Origin: Acorus gramineus
Lineage: Eukaryota; Streptophyta; Magnoliopsida; Acorales; Acoraceae
Assembly: GCA_030737835.1 (NCBI GenBank)
Contig: CM060847.1
Coordinates: 23,670,876 to 23,734,875, forward strand
Length of the DNA: 64,000 bases
Reading direction: 5' to 3'
Under the pieces are notes generated by a model. That model ran no database searches, had not been told where the DNA came from, and saw only the letters and a program-made list of their open reading frames with translations. The position numbers and the translations under genes are program-made. This document shows positions 21,631 to 34,135 of the stretch, piece by piece; within the stretch, counting starts at the first letter, position 1; each line of letters begins with the position of its first letter.

Positions 21631-24600
21631 ATGGAATCAACGGCGAGGGCGGCGGCGGCGAGGGGCGGTGGCCTCTTCGAGGGGCTCTACAAGTTCGTGA
21701 TGCGGAGGAACTCCGTCTACGTCACTTTCGTAGTCGCCGGCGCCTTCTTAGGCGAGCGAGTGAGGCTTTTATTCAATTCTGTCTAATTTAGAATAATTTC
21801 ATGATGTATTTGTGTGGATCGAATTGAACGCGAAATCTTAATTATGCCTCGGAAATCGCGCTTTTACGATGTGTGACGACTAAGTGTTTTTTTTTTTTTT
21901 TGATCTGCATGTGCTTTCTTTGTTGTTAGGCCATCTCCAGCCCTACCTCAAACCTGTACTCAAATTCCACTAAAAATTTGAGTAAAAACTTCATTTGATA
22001 TGGTGTCCCTAACCAATCCTTGTGTTTTAATCTTTTACAAAATGTGGAGTAAGAAGAAAAAAATAGCCATTGAAAATTTGGATAAATGTTTGAGTAATTG
22101 AGTCTCACTTGATTTGGGTAAAAACTTGAGTAAATGCTTGATTTGGTACGAGTATGGGTAAATGGTTGTAAAGATTTTTTTGATGACTTTTACTCAAATT
22201 TAAATTTGAGTACACATTTGGGTATAGGATTGGAGATGTTTTTACGAGTAAGGATGCTGCGGTAATCGTGCCCTTCCGATATGTGATCTTGAGATGTCAT
22301 TAAAAAATTATGTTTAATTTTGATCTGTATTTGCCCTTTTTTTTGTTGTTGTTACGAGTAAGGATGCCTCAGAAATTGTGCTCTTACCATAGGTGATGAT
22401 TGAGTGTTTTCTTTCTTTTTTTATGTGGATGCAGGCGGTGGACTATGGAGTTCATAAGCTGTGGGAATACAACAATGTCGGGGTATATACTCTCCATCTA
22501 TGAATCCATGTATTTTGAGATTTATCAGAATCACACATTTTGATTTATTGATGAAAAACTGTGTTATTTGATGAAATGCCTCTGTATCTAGTCAAAACAT
22601 TTACTTTGCTTAGCCAATCCACATGGGGATGGCTCTTCTGCTAGATGCATGTGTTTGCTTCTCATTCTTGAATTTAAATCCCTTCGGATTTACCTGATGC
22701 ACAAGGTTTGTGGGCTATTTTGTGCATCCAGGTGTTCTTATTGGTGTTCATCCTTTCTTCATCGTCAAAAAAAAAAAAAGAAGAAAAAAAGTTTACCTTG
22801 GTTGTCCAATTTGTTTTGTTCATCATGTGCTAGATTATATGTAAGGTGTTCAATTTTGTTCGTCCTTTAGGCATTTTAATTTGAATTGAACTTTGCATCA
22901 TTTCACAATTAAAGTTCATATCTTTTTTGAAAGAAAGGTAAGAACTTCATTTACAATATGATGCCCCTCAAACAAAATGGAGACTAGATATATTCAAAAT
23001 TAACAAAGAGAAAAAGAGAACAAAACAAAACAAAAGGAACGCATACTTCAATAGCGCCCCAAAAGTGATACCAAAGGGCAAGAAGCTCTAAAGGTATACA
23101 CCCTCCCTTCCCCAAGGCACCCAATTGGGCTACACATGCAAAAGTTGTGGGAGAGTGCAATTAGCCAATGGGACAAGTTGGAAGATTTACAATTCCTTTC
23201 TATCACGTTTCTTACAATGAATGCTTGCTGTCTAAAAACATGTCAATTATTTGTCCAGGTTCACCTCTGTTAAGCATCAGTTTCTTTTTATTTGTTATAT
23301 TAGTGTATTTTTACTTAGAAAGGGGGATCAAATAATTCTTTTCTTTTTTTTGTGATATCGGAGGGACTCCCCGTGATTCACCTTACGGCCAAGCTAGGAA
23401 AGTTACCTTCGCCTGTTTGTCCCTGGATAAAATAATTCTTTAATTTATACTTTATAGTTACTCAACTAAATGGGGACAGCTGAATTTGATGTCTCATCTT
23501 AAAATTTAGCACCGTATCTTTTGATTTTACATCTTTGAGATTCACATCTCACCACCTGATTTTAATATAATTCAACCTGAAGGACTTTACAACATTGATG
23601 GATCATCTGAAAATATATTTCTTCCTCCATTGAATTTTGTAAGATTTTTACAGGTTTTTAAATGTTGGTTGGTTTCCTATACTGGTTAGCTGGAAGTTTT
23701 CATAAGGTCTTTTGGTGACACTTTTCATATTTATCTTGAAGATTTATGTTTTTCTAAATTGTTTTGATCAAATCCTTTATTTCATTTTCATGGCAGAAAA
23801 TGTGAACTAATTTAAAACATTTGAATTCATTATATTAATGAACAAAAATAGTTTTAGGAACAAATTTAAAACAAATTACATCCACAGATGTGTAATAACT
23901 ATCTTTCAGAGAAAGATTCCTTTTACTCACTTCCACAATTGATGTTCTTCTACTACTTGGCAGTCTGAATATGGCAGTTGGTCCTTTTTTGTCCAATGTT
24001 CGTTCAGCAGGTGTGAGGTTTGGAAGCATTTTCTAATTGTATTTTGTTCTTATCGATGTTTTAAAGGGTGTTAGACCGCCCTGACACCAAGGTTCCAGGC
24101 AGAGGTCTCTGCCCTCGCTTAACAGTGCCAAAAGGGAAATGATATAGGGATTTTATAGGAAGAAAGGTAACATGCCAAGAGATGCCTTGGCAGTGTCAGG
24201 GTTGCGCTTTGCAACACAAGGTGGAAGATTATGTAAAATGCCTAGATGGGCTCCTAAGCAGGCTCCCGGATTTATTTATCTATTTATTTAATTATTATTT
24301 TTATTCATTGGTTCTTATCAGTTCAGCGAATTTAGATTCACTTTGGTTTATTTGTTTAATTTGTCAATTTGTAATTAACATTTTACATTATAGGTCTCCG
24401 CGTATCCAACTTGTTTGTCTATGCTGAAAATGTTCTCAAGTATATAATATTGCTGGAGAAAAATGTAGTTTTCACATTGCTTTGGTCATTTTTATGAGAC
24501 ATGAGTAAAATAATTGGTTGTGATTAGAGTCTAGTTTATCTATGATGCTGATAGTTATTCATATAATTCAGTAAAAAGAATGAACAGATGAAAAAAATGA

Positions 24601-26823
24601 AAACAACGTCGTGGAATAGCTCATGAGTAATGAAAGTTTATTCATAGGCAAACCTATGTAGAAAATATATGGGATGGAAATCTGAGGAGTTAGAGCACAT
24701 ACTTCTTTCACTCAAGACTCTGAGCAGTAGCAGGGAGAAATTTTCTGTTTTGATAGGATAACATTGTATCAATGCTGGTTTAGATTATTGTGTTTTCTCT
24801 GTGTTTTGTATGAGGTTTGGGTGTTTTCTTTTTGCTTGGGAAGGCATCTTGTTCTCCCTTTTTCTTTTAATTTGTATATCACCATCATATATTCATATGG
24901 TATCATTGATATATCATGGAAAACATGTCAACTCCTCAACAAAAAGAGAGAACCCATTAGCAAATATTTTGGCCTTGAAATTGTGAATAAATACTTTATC
25001 TTGGTTCAGGATTAAGTTTTTAATTTTTTTTTTTTTTGGTGGTGCCGGGGGGGGTGGAAGGGGGTTGTTGGTTCTGAGTTTCTTTACGTGGGTGCTGGTT
25101 GAGGAACTTGAAACAACTGCAGTGATGTTACATTTTAAGTTACAGGTATTTGTGTGGACGTTGTATCTTAACAAAATCCTCTTGAAAAGAACATTGGAAC
25201 ATGGGCCCAAGATAGAAATATACAGTGGAGTGATGGCGAGGTTGAATTAACAGGTCATCTTTTGGTGTAATTTGTATTCTTCAGTGAAATTTGGATGAGA
25301 TCAGACCCTTTCCGGGCTTCTGGGGTAGGGCTGTAGAGTTTGAAAAAGTGAGGCTTTTGGGATACTCTTGGAAACTGGAAAAAAAAGGTAACAGGAGAGT
25401 GAAAGGAAAATATTTCCAGCTAATCCCACATGCTTTGTGCTGTAATTTATAGATCAGCGGGAACAAGATAAATTCCAAGAGGTGTGTAGATGCATTATTA
25501 GCTTTTTGTTGTTATTTCTCCTCATCTTCCCCTTTGATTGGAGGACATCTTGTTCCCCATATTTTCATTTTTGTGTTTGGGTGCTTGACCAGTTTACTGT
25601 TGATAGATATCCCTCCATTATTTGAAATAAACGTGCAAGGAGTGATTTTTCAAGGGGGTACCATGAAAATTTGAGCCAATGGTTGTTTTAAAATTTAAAT
25701 GCATTGACAAAGACTGCCCATAGCCTGGTTAACAGATTATTTAGAATCATTGACTTCAAAATATTAAGATTTCTTCATTGAAAATGGAACATGTGTATAA
25801 TGGATGAATGCCATGTAGTTCCAGATGATAATGACCTTCACAATATGAACACCATAGACAGTTTTTAGTTATCACGCATAGTTGTCTGGGCGACGCCTAG
25901 GCGCCGCCTAGGCGCCGCCTAGGCGGCTAGGCGGTCCAGATGGACCTAGGCGATCGCCCGCCTAATAGCATGTTAATTAGGCGGGCGCCTGGGCCCGCCT
26001 ATCCCCCTAAATCACGCCTAGCCCGCCTTAATCACGCCTAGCCCGCCCAATCCTTCGCCTAACCTAAAAAAATAAAAGACAAAAAAACATAATCGAAAGA
26101 TTGAAACATTACCTACTCTGCGTAGCGAATTCTCCCGATCCCAAGTGAGTCTCCATTGATTTTTTGTCTCTCTCTCCTATCTCTCCTCAAAATTTTTGAA
26201 CTCTTATCTCATTCTTCTCCAAACTCTTTCCCCTTTTCTTCTTCTTTAATGTCACTAGGGTTAGATTATATTAATTTTTTTAAAATGGACATGCACCAAT
26301 AAATTACATCCATGTGTTATTTATTTATAAATAGCATTCTTCATTTTAAGTAATATTCATAGAAAAATTAAAAAATGGATAGGTAGATAAATAATTTTAA
26401 TATAATTACCAATTTCAATTATAAAATCTTAATTAAGCGCCGCCTAGGCGCGCCTAAGCACGCTTAGGCGGCAAGGCGGTTGGCCACCGCCTAGGCTCGC
26501 TTAGCCGCCCAGACAACTATGTTATCACGTCGCCCTATATATGTGTTACCTACTGTTGGGAGATGTTTTTTTTTTTTTACCTAGATGTGAAACCCAGTAT
26601 GATCATGATGCCTGTTCACTGTTTTATATAGACTGAATGTGCTTATGTATTTTTTAATTTTTTTGTCTTATTTTTACTACAAATTCCTTCTTAACCTCTA
26701 TGCTTATTGCATGGTTGTGATCAAGCTATGATCTCTGCTAACTCATTTCGCTTTTCACGATTGAAATTGCAGAAACGGTTCGAGGACATCTCGGTGCTGG
26801 GCACCAGGCAGGCTGAAGAATGA
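21631..26823 (+). CDS. QCR9: Cytochrome b-c1 complex subunit 9 (QCR9/UQCR10-like), three exons
   Basis: Exons 21631-21759, 22435-22482 and 26773-26823 give 228 bp, 75 residues plus stop, close to the family's usual length. The protein begins MESTARAAAARGGGLFEGLY, has one membrane helix (about residues 27-43, VYVTFVVAGAFLGERAV) and the conserved VDYGVHKLWEYNN block, and ends KRFEDISVLGTRQAEE. It is a small accessory subunit of mitochondrial complex III in the inner membrane, next to the Rieske protein and cytochrome c1. All splice sites are GT-AG and join exactly in phase 0. Intron 2 is 4.29 kb and hosts transposons. The hAT element ends only 274 bp before the start codon, so the promoter is compact or shared with transposon sequence. 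Confidence 0.94.
21930..22238. mobile_element. Probable MITE in QCR9 intron 1
   Basis: The ends are inverted: CCATCTCCAGCCCTACC on the left and, reversed, CATCTCCAATCCTATACCC on the right. Internal TTTGAGTAAAAAC-type motifs also recur. Elements starting with CATCTCCA are common plant MITEs. The target duplication is unclear. Confidence 0.6.
22483..25876 (+). other. QCR9 intron 2, left part
   Basis: It contains no gene I can support. Positions 22920-23230 look like decayed retrotransposon tail sequence, and poly(A) or poly(T) tracts occur at about 22767, 23338 and 25025. Reading frames here are short and unrelated to known families. Confidence 0.5.
25877..26521. mobile_element. Non-autonomous hAT-like element rich in CGCCTAGGCG palindromes, in QCR9 intron 2
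   Basis: It begins CATAGTTGTCTGGGCG and ends CGCCCAGACAACTATG, exact or near-exact inverted termini. The 8-bp direct duplication TTATCACG flanks it at 25869-25876 and 26522-26529. Both subterminal zones are packed with overlapping GCCTAGGCG motifs, and the centre is AT-rich. The 645-bp element has no transposase. TIR plus an 8-bp duplication fit hAT. Confidence 0.85.
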
Positions 26824-27270
26824 TTTGCTCAGCCACATCTTGGTAGTTGGCATCTGGAGGTCAACCTCAATCTATTGATCTCTCAAAACTATCTGTGCTT
26901 GTCATCAAATAATTAATTGCTGATGAAACAGTTCTCTCTATTTTTTTTTCTGGTGAGATCCATGCAGCATTTCTTTTTTGGCTAGAACAAGAAAATCCTT
27001 CGTGGAGCAGTGTTTATGCCCCATGAATTTGAATGAGAAATGATCTATTACCATGATTCTATATTCTGATGAGGGAATAGGTCTAGATGCAATATGTACA
27101 CCCTATACCCCTTGCCTGTTGCCCTTGCAATCTTTTTCAGGAAGAACTTCCACCAGTGACTGCTTCTAGTGCTTCATGGCAACATGAGGGCAACTTAAAA
27201 ATATTTTTTTTTCAATCAATAGAGTGATATAGGAAGAAGGGGAAAGATAAAACCAGTGATCCTGCAATGT
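26824..27270 (+). other. QCR9 3' UTR and downstream
   Basis: No other gene is seen. The transcript probably ends within about 300 bp of the stop codon; no single strong polyadenylation signal stands out. Confidence 0.45.
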
Positions 27271-30200
27271 CTATAAGATCATCTCCAATGGGAGTCTTAT
27301 AAGAGCATCTCCCCTTTTGAAGACTCATGGAAATTTTGTGACTTTTGGAGACCCACCAACTCTAATGGTGAGTCTTCAATAGAAGATTTTATGCTTTTGA
27401 AGACTATACAACTCTTAGGGTGTATTTTAAATTTTATAGTATGGATCTTTAAATCTTTATTTCAAATTTGAGTGTTACAATGAGCTCATTTTGCAGTTTC
27501 ATTTACAGTCTCATATTTTCCATTAGCTACCTACACTTATTGTAATAAGGTATATATATTTTACTCATCCTATAAATGATTTTATATAATTCATTAAAGT
27601 ATATTTCATTTTTTATAAAATTAATATCTCACTAGATGAAGTATATTATTTCTAAAATTTTAAAAAGAATGCAGATTGCATTTTGGGCTGGATATGGGGT
27701 TTAGTCTAACATTTTTGTCTTAAATTTTTGTATCTTATTTTACCATTTGTCTCTTTCATCTCTATTGTATCTTTCTACGTCTCTTTTTTTTTAAATATTC
27801 AATTTGTATCAACTCTATATTTGCATATGGAAAATTTTAAAATTTGAAGCACAAAATTATACAATTTAAAATTTAAAATTTTGAAATTTAAAATTGAAAT
27901 ATTTTGGACTATACATGAAAACTTTTAGAGAAAAATTTAAATTTAACACAAAGTTGAATATAAATTTTAATTTTTTTATAACATAAAAAGAGTAAATCGG
28001 GAATTTGGAACAAAATAGGACCCAAGTGTCACTTATGAAAAGATACGCAATCGAAAAATATTATCTTGGGTATTTTGAGAGTCTGACATGACATTTGGAG
28101 ACCTAAAAGAAAAATGATATGTTCACATGTGTGAATCTTTGTCCGTAGTACTCACTTCTTTTATTGTTTTAAAAAAAATGCAAACTCACGTACGTATTGA
28201 AGTGCATATTATATTGTTATAAAAAATAAAATATATACATAACTAAATTAGCATTTTTTTTCTTTCGAAATAATAATAAAAATTTAAATTTTTATACATT
28301 GAGCTTGTAGAGTATACAGTGCACAATAGTGGAGCCTATATGCGGTTAGGGGACCATTTTGAGACTGTAAACAGGGCTGCAAAAGAAACTGAATATAGAC
28401 CAAATTTTAAAAATTGATCTCCAATGGGTAGTGTAGACCAAAAAAAATAATAATCAATTTGCAAGCCCCATTGGACCAACAGGCCTGTGCTTATGCAGGC
28501 TGGTTTGACACCATAGGTTCCAACCTAACCTATCACAGGGCTTGACTTTCAGGAGATCCATGGGGGATGAACATAGGACACAGACATGGTATGGACAGTT
28601 GGACACAGTGACTAGGTGAATCTTGAAAAAGAAACACACATACATGATAAAGATATGATTACTGATAAATAAACATATATTTACTGTGTTTTTATACTAT
28701 AGTATTTTGAAACTTAGTGAGTGAACATTCAAAAACTATAAAATTTCAATATAATTTAATGGAAAATGCTAGATACAGTTCCGTTATAAATTTGCTTGCA
28801 GTTCACACATGTTTTGATTTTTTTAAAAATAGTATACCTTATCTAATGAAGTATATACTCCAATAAATTGTATGAACCAATTTATATAAGTGTGGGGCTA
28901 AAAATGAGACTATAGTAGCACCCATTGCTACACTGATGTTTTAATTAACAACTCTGTAACATCACTACATTGATGTTCTAATTATCAACTTTATATCATC
29001 ATCTTATAATAGTTATATAAAAAAAATACTATGCTGTAATGCTGAATGTTGTGTGTGTAACCGCATGTTGTTACAACATGTCTATGCTTCCTAGCTGGAA
29101 ATGCAAAGTCTCCACCTAACATTATCATCTTCTTCTGATAATGGTGGCTGTTCTTGTCAAACATTGTGATCCAATCATCATTTTCAATCACTGATTAGCC
29201 AAGTTTACCTTGCTTTCCTCTTACAGCTCACTACTGGAAAAAATACCATGGTTGTAAAAGCTGGTTGGTTTCCATAATATGTAGACAACAAACCTAGCAT
29301 GAATTGTTAACAAGAGCAGCATTTTTTTTTTCTTTTTGGAAAAAGGCCCATAGAGGGTGACATTGTCCCAAATATACAGTGGCAACCACTACTAGTCGAA
29401 AGATTTAGGTTATCATGTGCCTAAAACAGACTGTGAATCAAAGCCTAGTAAATCCAGGAATCTTTTTTTTTTCCACCCGCATTCAGCAAGGTTCGAAACA
29501 GGATAAGCATTTGGAACTAAAAGAAAGTCATGCAATCATGAGATTGTGTTATTATTCCCTGCCCATTAAGCTTAACAAATTTAGTTTTAAAGCTAGAGAG
29601 AAATTTATCCCAACTTGGATTAGAGTGGAGGATTTAAAGAGATTATCTTATCTCTTTGCCTCCCAAAAGCCAATCTTTTTTTTTTTTTTGTCTAAACCTT
29701 CTACCTGATACATTGTTCAGAGCTTTACACAGAGGTTTGGTGGACCAAGGATGTGTGAAAAAATGATCAAAAGATCTTTACACCTGTGCCACAATAAGAC
29801 CTCCATATCTTTCAATCTTCAATCAAATAATCCATTGAAGCTCCTTGAAAAAAAACTCAAAAAGATCTATTAACCATAGAACGATGTGATAGTCCCATAT
29901 AACTTAGGTAGTTGTCTAATGAGATATGTACCGCGTTAGACGAGGTATATACCTCGTTCAAATTTTTTTACAGTTTCTAAAAAATATGTCCATACAATTT
30001 GTTGGACTACATCTTTTAAAAAAATATATCTTATTATATGATGTATACTATTTATAAAAAGAATTGAAATAGTTGCAATTTGCAAATTGCAGGCGAGATT
30101 ATATATGAAGTTGTGTATAACATTTTCCATAATTATAAATATGTCCAAAATTTGATGATCCAAACTGATGTGGACCAAAAATAAAATTATAATCAATCAC

Positions 30201-30890
30201 AGATGATACAACTTTATCACTTATTCAAAATAAGTTAAGTCATTAAACTAATCAAATTTTGCATCACTGTGTCAGGACTCTACAAAGGATATGATATAAT
30301 GCAAGAAAAAAAATGCAAGTTAGCTTAGCATGGAAGGAAATACTCACCACCTTTGGCATGGATTATTCTTAAGTAAAGGAAGCTTAAACCTCCCCCCCAC
30401 CCAAAAAAAAGAAAGAAAAAGAAAAAAAAAGAGACCTTTTTAAATATGATACACAGATATCCATGGGTAGTTTGCAGACCAACATCCCATCCCTATCCAC
30501 TCAAAAAAGATGGAAAGTCAGGAGGCTTTATAAATCATATTTACCATCTACCATCTCTGAGTGGGTGAATCAAATAGCTTTTCTTTGTTTGAACTGTTTT
30601 CTGTAGATCTTTATATGATTATTATTATTATTATTATTTGTGCTTCCTGGGGCCATCTGTGTATTCATCTGAAAGTTGGACATTGCATTCTATGTGCTGT
30701 CCTTTTGTCTTTCTATTCTTTTCCTATTTTTTTTCAAGCAAAATTTCATCCAATAGTAGGTCCCTATTGGACTGACAGTACATCCAAGCATGCCTTATAT
30801 AACTCACATGATGGCTTGATCATTTCATAACATTCAAATCTTGCTGTCACTGCTTGCACCTCAATCATATCCCATTCTCACTCAAAATCC
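27271..30890. other. Gene-free intergenic DNA with MITE relics
   Basis: Copies of CATCTCCAATGGGAG-like MITE ends occur at 27283 and again near 28420 in the same orientation. Diverged members of the TATATGCGTCGAT-core family appear at about 27540-27700, 28753-28920 and 29925-30140. Short frames (for example 29415-29708) match nothing I recognise. Confidence 0.5.
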
Positions 30891-30893
30891 ACC

Positions 30894-30900
30894 TATAAAA
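30894..30900 (+). promoter_or_regulatory. TATA box of the DUF761-type gene
   Basis: TATAAAA sits 68 bp before the start codon, with an A-rich leader between them. This is a good plant core-promoter spacing and supports the chosen start. Confidence 0.7.
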
Positions 30901-30961
30901 GCAGACCAACCAAGGAAACACACTCACAAACACAAACCATTCCCTCCCAAAAGAAAAAAGA

Positions 30962-31783
30962 ATGGCAGAGCCTCTACTAGACTCAAAGAATCCTAAACCA
31001 AGCTCTCTCAACCTCAACGACAGCTACAATCCTAAACCATTCAGTAAGGTCATCTCCTCCACCACCACCTCCATCTTCATCATGGTCATCTCCTTCCCCC
31101 TTCTCTACTACTACTCCTCACACATCCCCACCTCCACCCTCTTCAAGGACACCAAATTCTGGTTCTTCCTCTCCAACACCATCATCTTAATTGTGGCGGC
31201 TGACTCTGGCGCATTTTCTCCTTCGAACGAGGCCTCGATGGATCTCTATGAGGAGTACTTGAAACAAAAAAGATTGAGAGAAGACCGTGTTGCATCTGTT
31301 GTGACCGAAGAGCCAAAAAGAATGGATGAGTTCATAATTCACCAAGACAAAAGCAATGACAACAAGGAAGAGGAAGAAGAGGTGGAGAAGGTGGAGGAGG
31401 AGGAGGAAGAAGTGGAGAAGGTGGAGGAGGTGGAGCAGGAGGGAAGCTCGAAAGACTGCGAATTTGATGACATGTCAAGGGATGAGCTTAATAAGAGGGT
31501 GGATGAGTTTATAAAGAGATTTATGGCTCTTCTGCAATATCATCATAATATTTTGATCGAAGATTATTTATTTTCAATATGTTCAATAAAAAAGGGTGAG
31601 ACAAATATAATTATTGATTTGTCCCTTGTGATAGAGAGAGATTACTTATCTTCTAGGTATCGTTTGAATAGAGACATAAATTATTCTAGGATTTATGATT
31701 GTTCTATTAATAAATTATACTATTATTGGGTAAATGATTTTCTTTGTGGTTGTGTTTTTAGTTATTCTTTTTGGGAAACATAA
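30962..31783 (+). CDS. DUF761-type (cotton-fibre-like) protein with an unusual C-terminal tail
   Basis: The 273-residue protein starts MAEPLLDSKNPKP. It has two hydrophobic segments at about residues 31-51 and 65-80 (FWFFLSNTIILIVAADSGAF), typical of the DUF4408/DUF761 group. An acidic low-complexity stretch (about 135-162) of Glu with VEKVEE repeats follows. The DUF761 signature SRDELNKRVDEFIKRF is at about 172-187. Family members normally stop a few residues after this motif; here about 85 AT-rich, Tyr/Ile-rich residues follow, possibly read-through into inserted sequence. The function of this family is not established; some members are linked to growth and stress responses. Start choice is supported by the TATA box. 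Confidence 0.8.
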   Translation: MAEPLLDSKNPKPSSLNLNDSYNPKPFSKVISSTTTSIFIMVISFPLLYYYSSHIPTSTLFKDTKFWFFLSNTIILIVAADSGAFSPSNEASMDLYEEYLKQKRLREDRVASVVTEEPKRMDEFIIHQDKSNDNKEEEEEVEKVEEEEEEVEKVEEVEQEGSSKDCEFDDMSRDELNKRVDEFIKRFMALLQYHHNILIEDYLFSICSIKKGETNIIIDLSLVIERDYLSSRYRLNRDINYSRIYDCSINKLYYYWVNDFLCGCVFSYSFWET

Positions 31784-31789
31784 TAATGA

Positions 31790-32095
31790 GTTTTGTTGTT
31801 TGGTTCACTATGAATAAGTTGTGGATAAAATATAAATAATGTATGGATAGAGATTTATAAAAAATGAAAAAAATTATTTGACTTATGAATCCCTGATTTA
31901 TTAAGAGATGGTGATAGTAGATTTGATAGTGTGACTTATTTATATAATGGAATGAATTGAGCGAAATAGCTTAATTTTAGTCTATTCCAACATAGTTATA
32001 TTCATCTATTCCTATTATCGAAACAGATTTTTAACATGTTCTTTTATTCCCTCATATCATCTCCCTATTTCACCATCCAAATGCACCCTAGGGTT
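31790..32095. mobile_element. Possible MITE just after the DUF761-type gene
   Basis: The right end CATCCAAATGCACCCTAGG is typical of MITEs whose termini read GGGTGCATTTGG when reversed. A loosely inverse GTTGTTTGGTTCAC lies at about 31793. The match is weak, so the boundaries are uncertain. Confidence 0.35.
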
Positions 32096-34126
32096 GCATG
32101 GATCAGGATTGACAAAAAATGCTAATTATTGTTGGCCCTTCACCCAGAGACTATCAAAATATATAATTGTGACAAAAATATATATCTAATTAATTACCTA
32201 GGCCACAATTATCCTGTCACATCTGATTTCATGAAAAAAGACTTTTGGTGTTTGTCATTTTTTGTAAGTACTCACCGACCAAGTCAAATAAATGCAAGAT
32301 ACATAGCTGTAGAGAGGACGCGTAGGTTCACAGAAACATTTTTCCATATAATATTTGATATCCACAGAAGGACAGGTGTGTGATTAGATCTCATGGATGT
32401 TGATTTATTGATGGTGTCACTTTTGTAGGATCTTTATTTTGTGGATGCCATTCTTGTGGCCCATTTGAATGATTATTGGGACTATTTGATTGATTTTTAC
32501 ATGCTGCTATACTTTTGTGTCTTTCAAGTACCTTTTTTCTGTTCTGCAGAGTGGGCGATTTCTGTGGGAGGACTCACTCTTTCATTGGTTCAAATTAGAC
32601 ATTTTTGCAGCTATTCATACAATCTGTAAAAATTCAAATTATGTTTAATCTGTAAAAATAATGGCAAGGAAATCCAGAGAGGGCGGCGGTGGACGGAAGA
32701 GACAATGGTGGGGTAGGGGGAGATAGAATGGTGGGAGGAGGATGGCAACGGGCATATATATACAGTATGGATTTCAGTAGAATAGTTATAACAAAAATCA
32801 GTATAGTAAAAAATGGGGTTTCATTTTTTTTTTTTTTTTTTGCTAGCATGCAATGAATGCAATCATTTTATGCAATGACCAACACTTTGGGGGACAATGC
32901 ATCATGAATCACTCCTGAAGATATTTTTCCATGCTTGCTAAACAGAGGGCCCTCAAAAACACTACATGACCAATACCAATAATAGATAAAAAAAAAAAAG
33001 AAAAAGAAATAGTACCCTGAGGTCCTCACAAAATAACTATTCATCAACAGATAAATGATGACGGAAAAGCTGGGGACCACCTAAATGGCTTTGCCCTCTT
33101 TTTTCCATCACATGCGCATGCGCGTATAATATTATTTTCATATATCTGTACTGATATATCATGTTTTTTAACTGATGGATTGCATAAATAATGCCATGTA
33201 GGTTTTTTTATTATTTTTTTAAACTAATTAAACTTGACAATATTTTAAATTTGAGGTTACATGAATCGATTGAATTTGTTAAACAATTTTCTTATGTATT
33301 AACGTTTTCCCACCACTCCTCGAGCTATTACAGTTTTTGTAGTAGTGGAGGTAGACTCTTTCACATGGAACCACTGACATTCCACCAAACAACAATGTAA
33401 CCCCAATATTCAATAACTAATATTCAATAATATTTATGACATAATAATTAATAAACTGAGTTAACTCTTTTTATTGGAAGTCAGAATCTCCTATTGAAGG
33501 GAGAGAGAGAGAGAGTCAAGAACATGTGGATATACTTAATGCGTGAAATAAAAAAGGATTTATGAAAACTTATAGAATAATTAGTTTTTTATCATCAACG
33601 TGACATGGTTGTAAATAGGAAAATGAAAACTAAAAATGCAGTAGAGATCTGTTATCAATAACTTTATAGGGTCAAATGGATCCTATTCTATTTGTAATTT
33701 TAGTATTTATTAAATGAGACTAAAATATTTATTTTATAATTTTATGAGTTTCTTAATGGATAAATTTTATGAAATTTGAAGTTTGGGAAGTCATGTTTTG
33801 AGACCAGGGGTCTAGTTATAAATCTGAAAATCTTAATCAGGGATCTGTTTGTAACACAAATAGGGGTCTGGTTGTGAAACTGATACAACCTGAGGGTGGA
33901 TATGAAAACATCCCACAAAGGATAAAAAGTTGACCGATTTCTGTCAGGGACCTCTTTATAAATATCAGGGACCTATTTATAACATAGATAGTGGTCTGAT
34001 TATGAAATTGGAAAAACCAGGGTTCATTATGTAAATAGCCCAACAGAAGGATAATTTACCCGATTGCCTGGTTCAGCCATTTTTTGCAGTACCGTTGGCA
34101 CATCATATAGAGTACAGATTAGGTGA
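32096..34126. other. Gene-free intergenic DNA with a local duplication
   Basis: Positions about 33836-33890 and 33950-34010 are diverged copies of an AGGGACCTATTTATAACAYA-like unit followed by a GGTCTG and TGAAA block. No gene or RNA is seen elsewhere in this stretch. Confidence 0.5.
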
Positions 34127-34135
34127 AAAATGATA

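Noticed and set aside
29415-29708. 97-residue frame
   Set aside because: No recognisable domain, contains homopolymer-encoded Phe runs, and lies in repeat-rich intergenic DNA.
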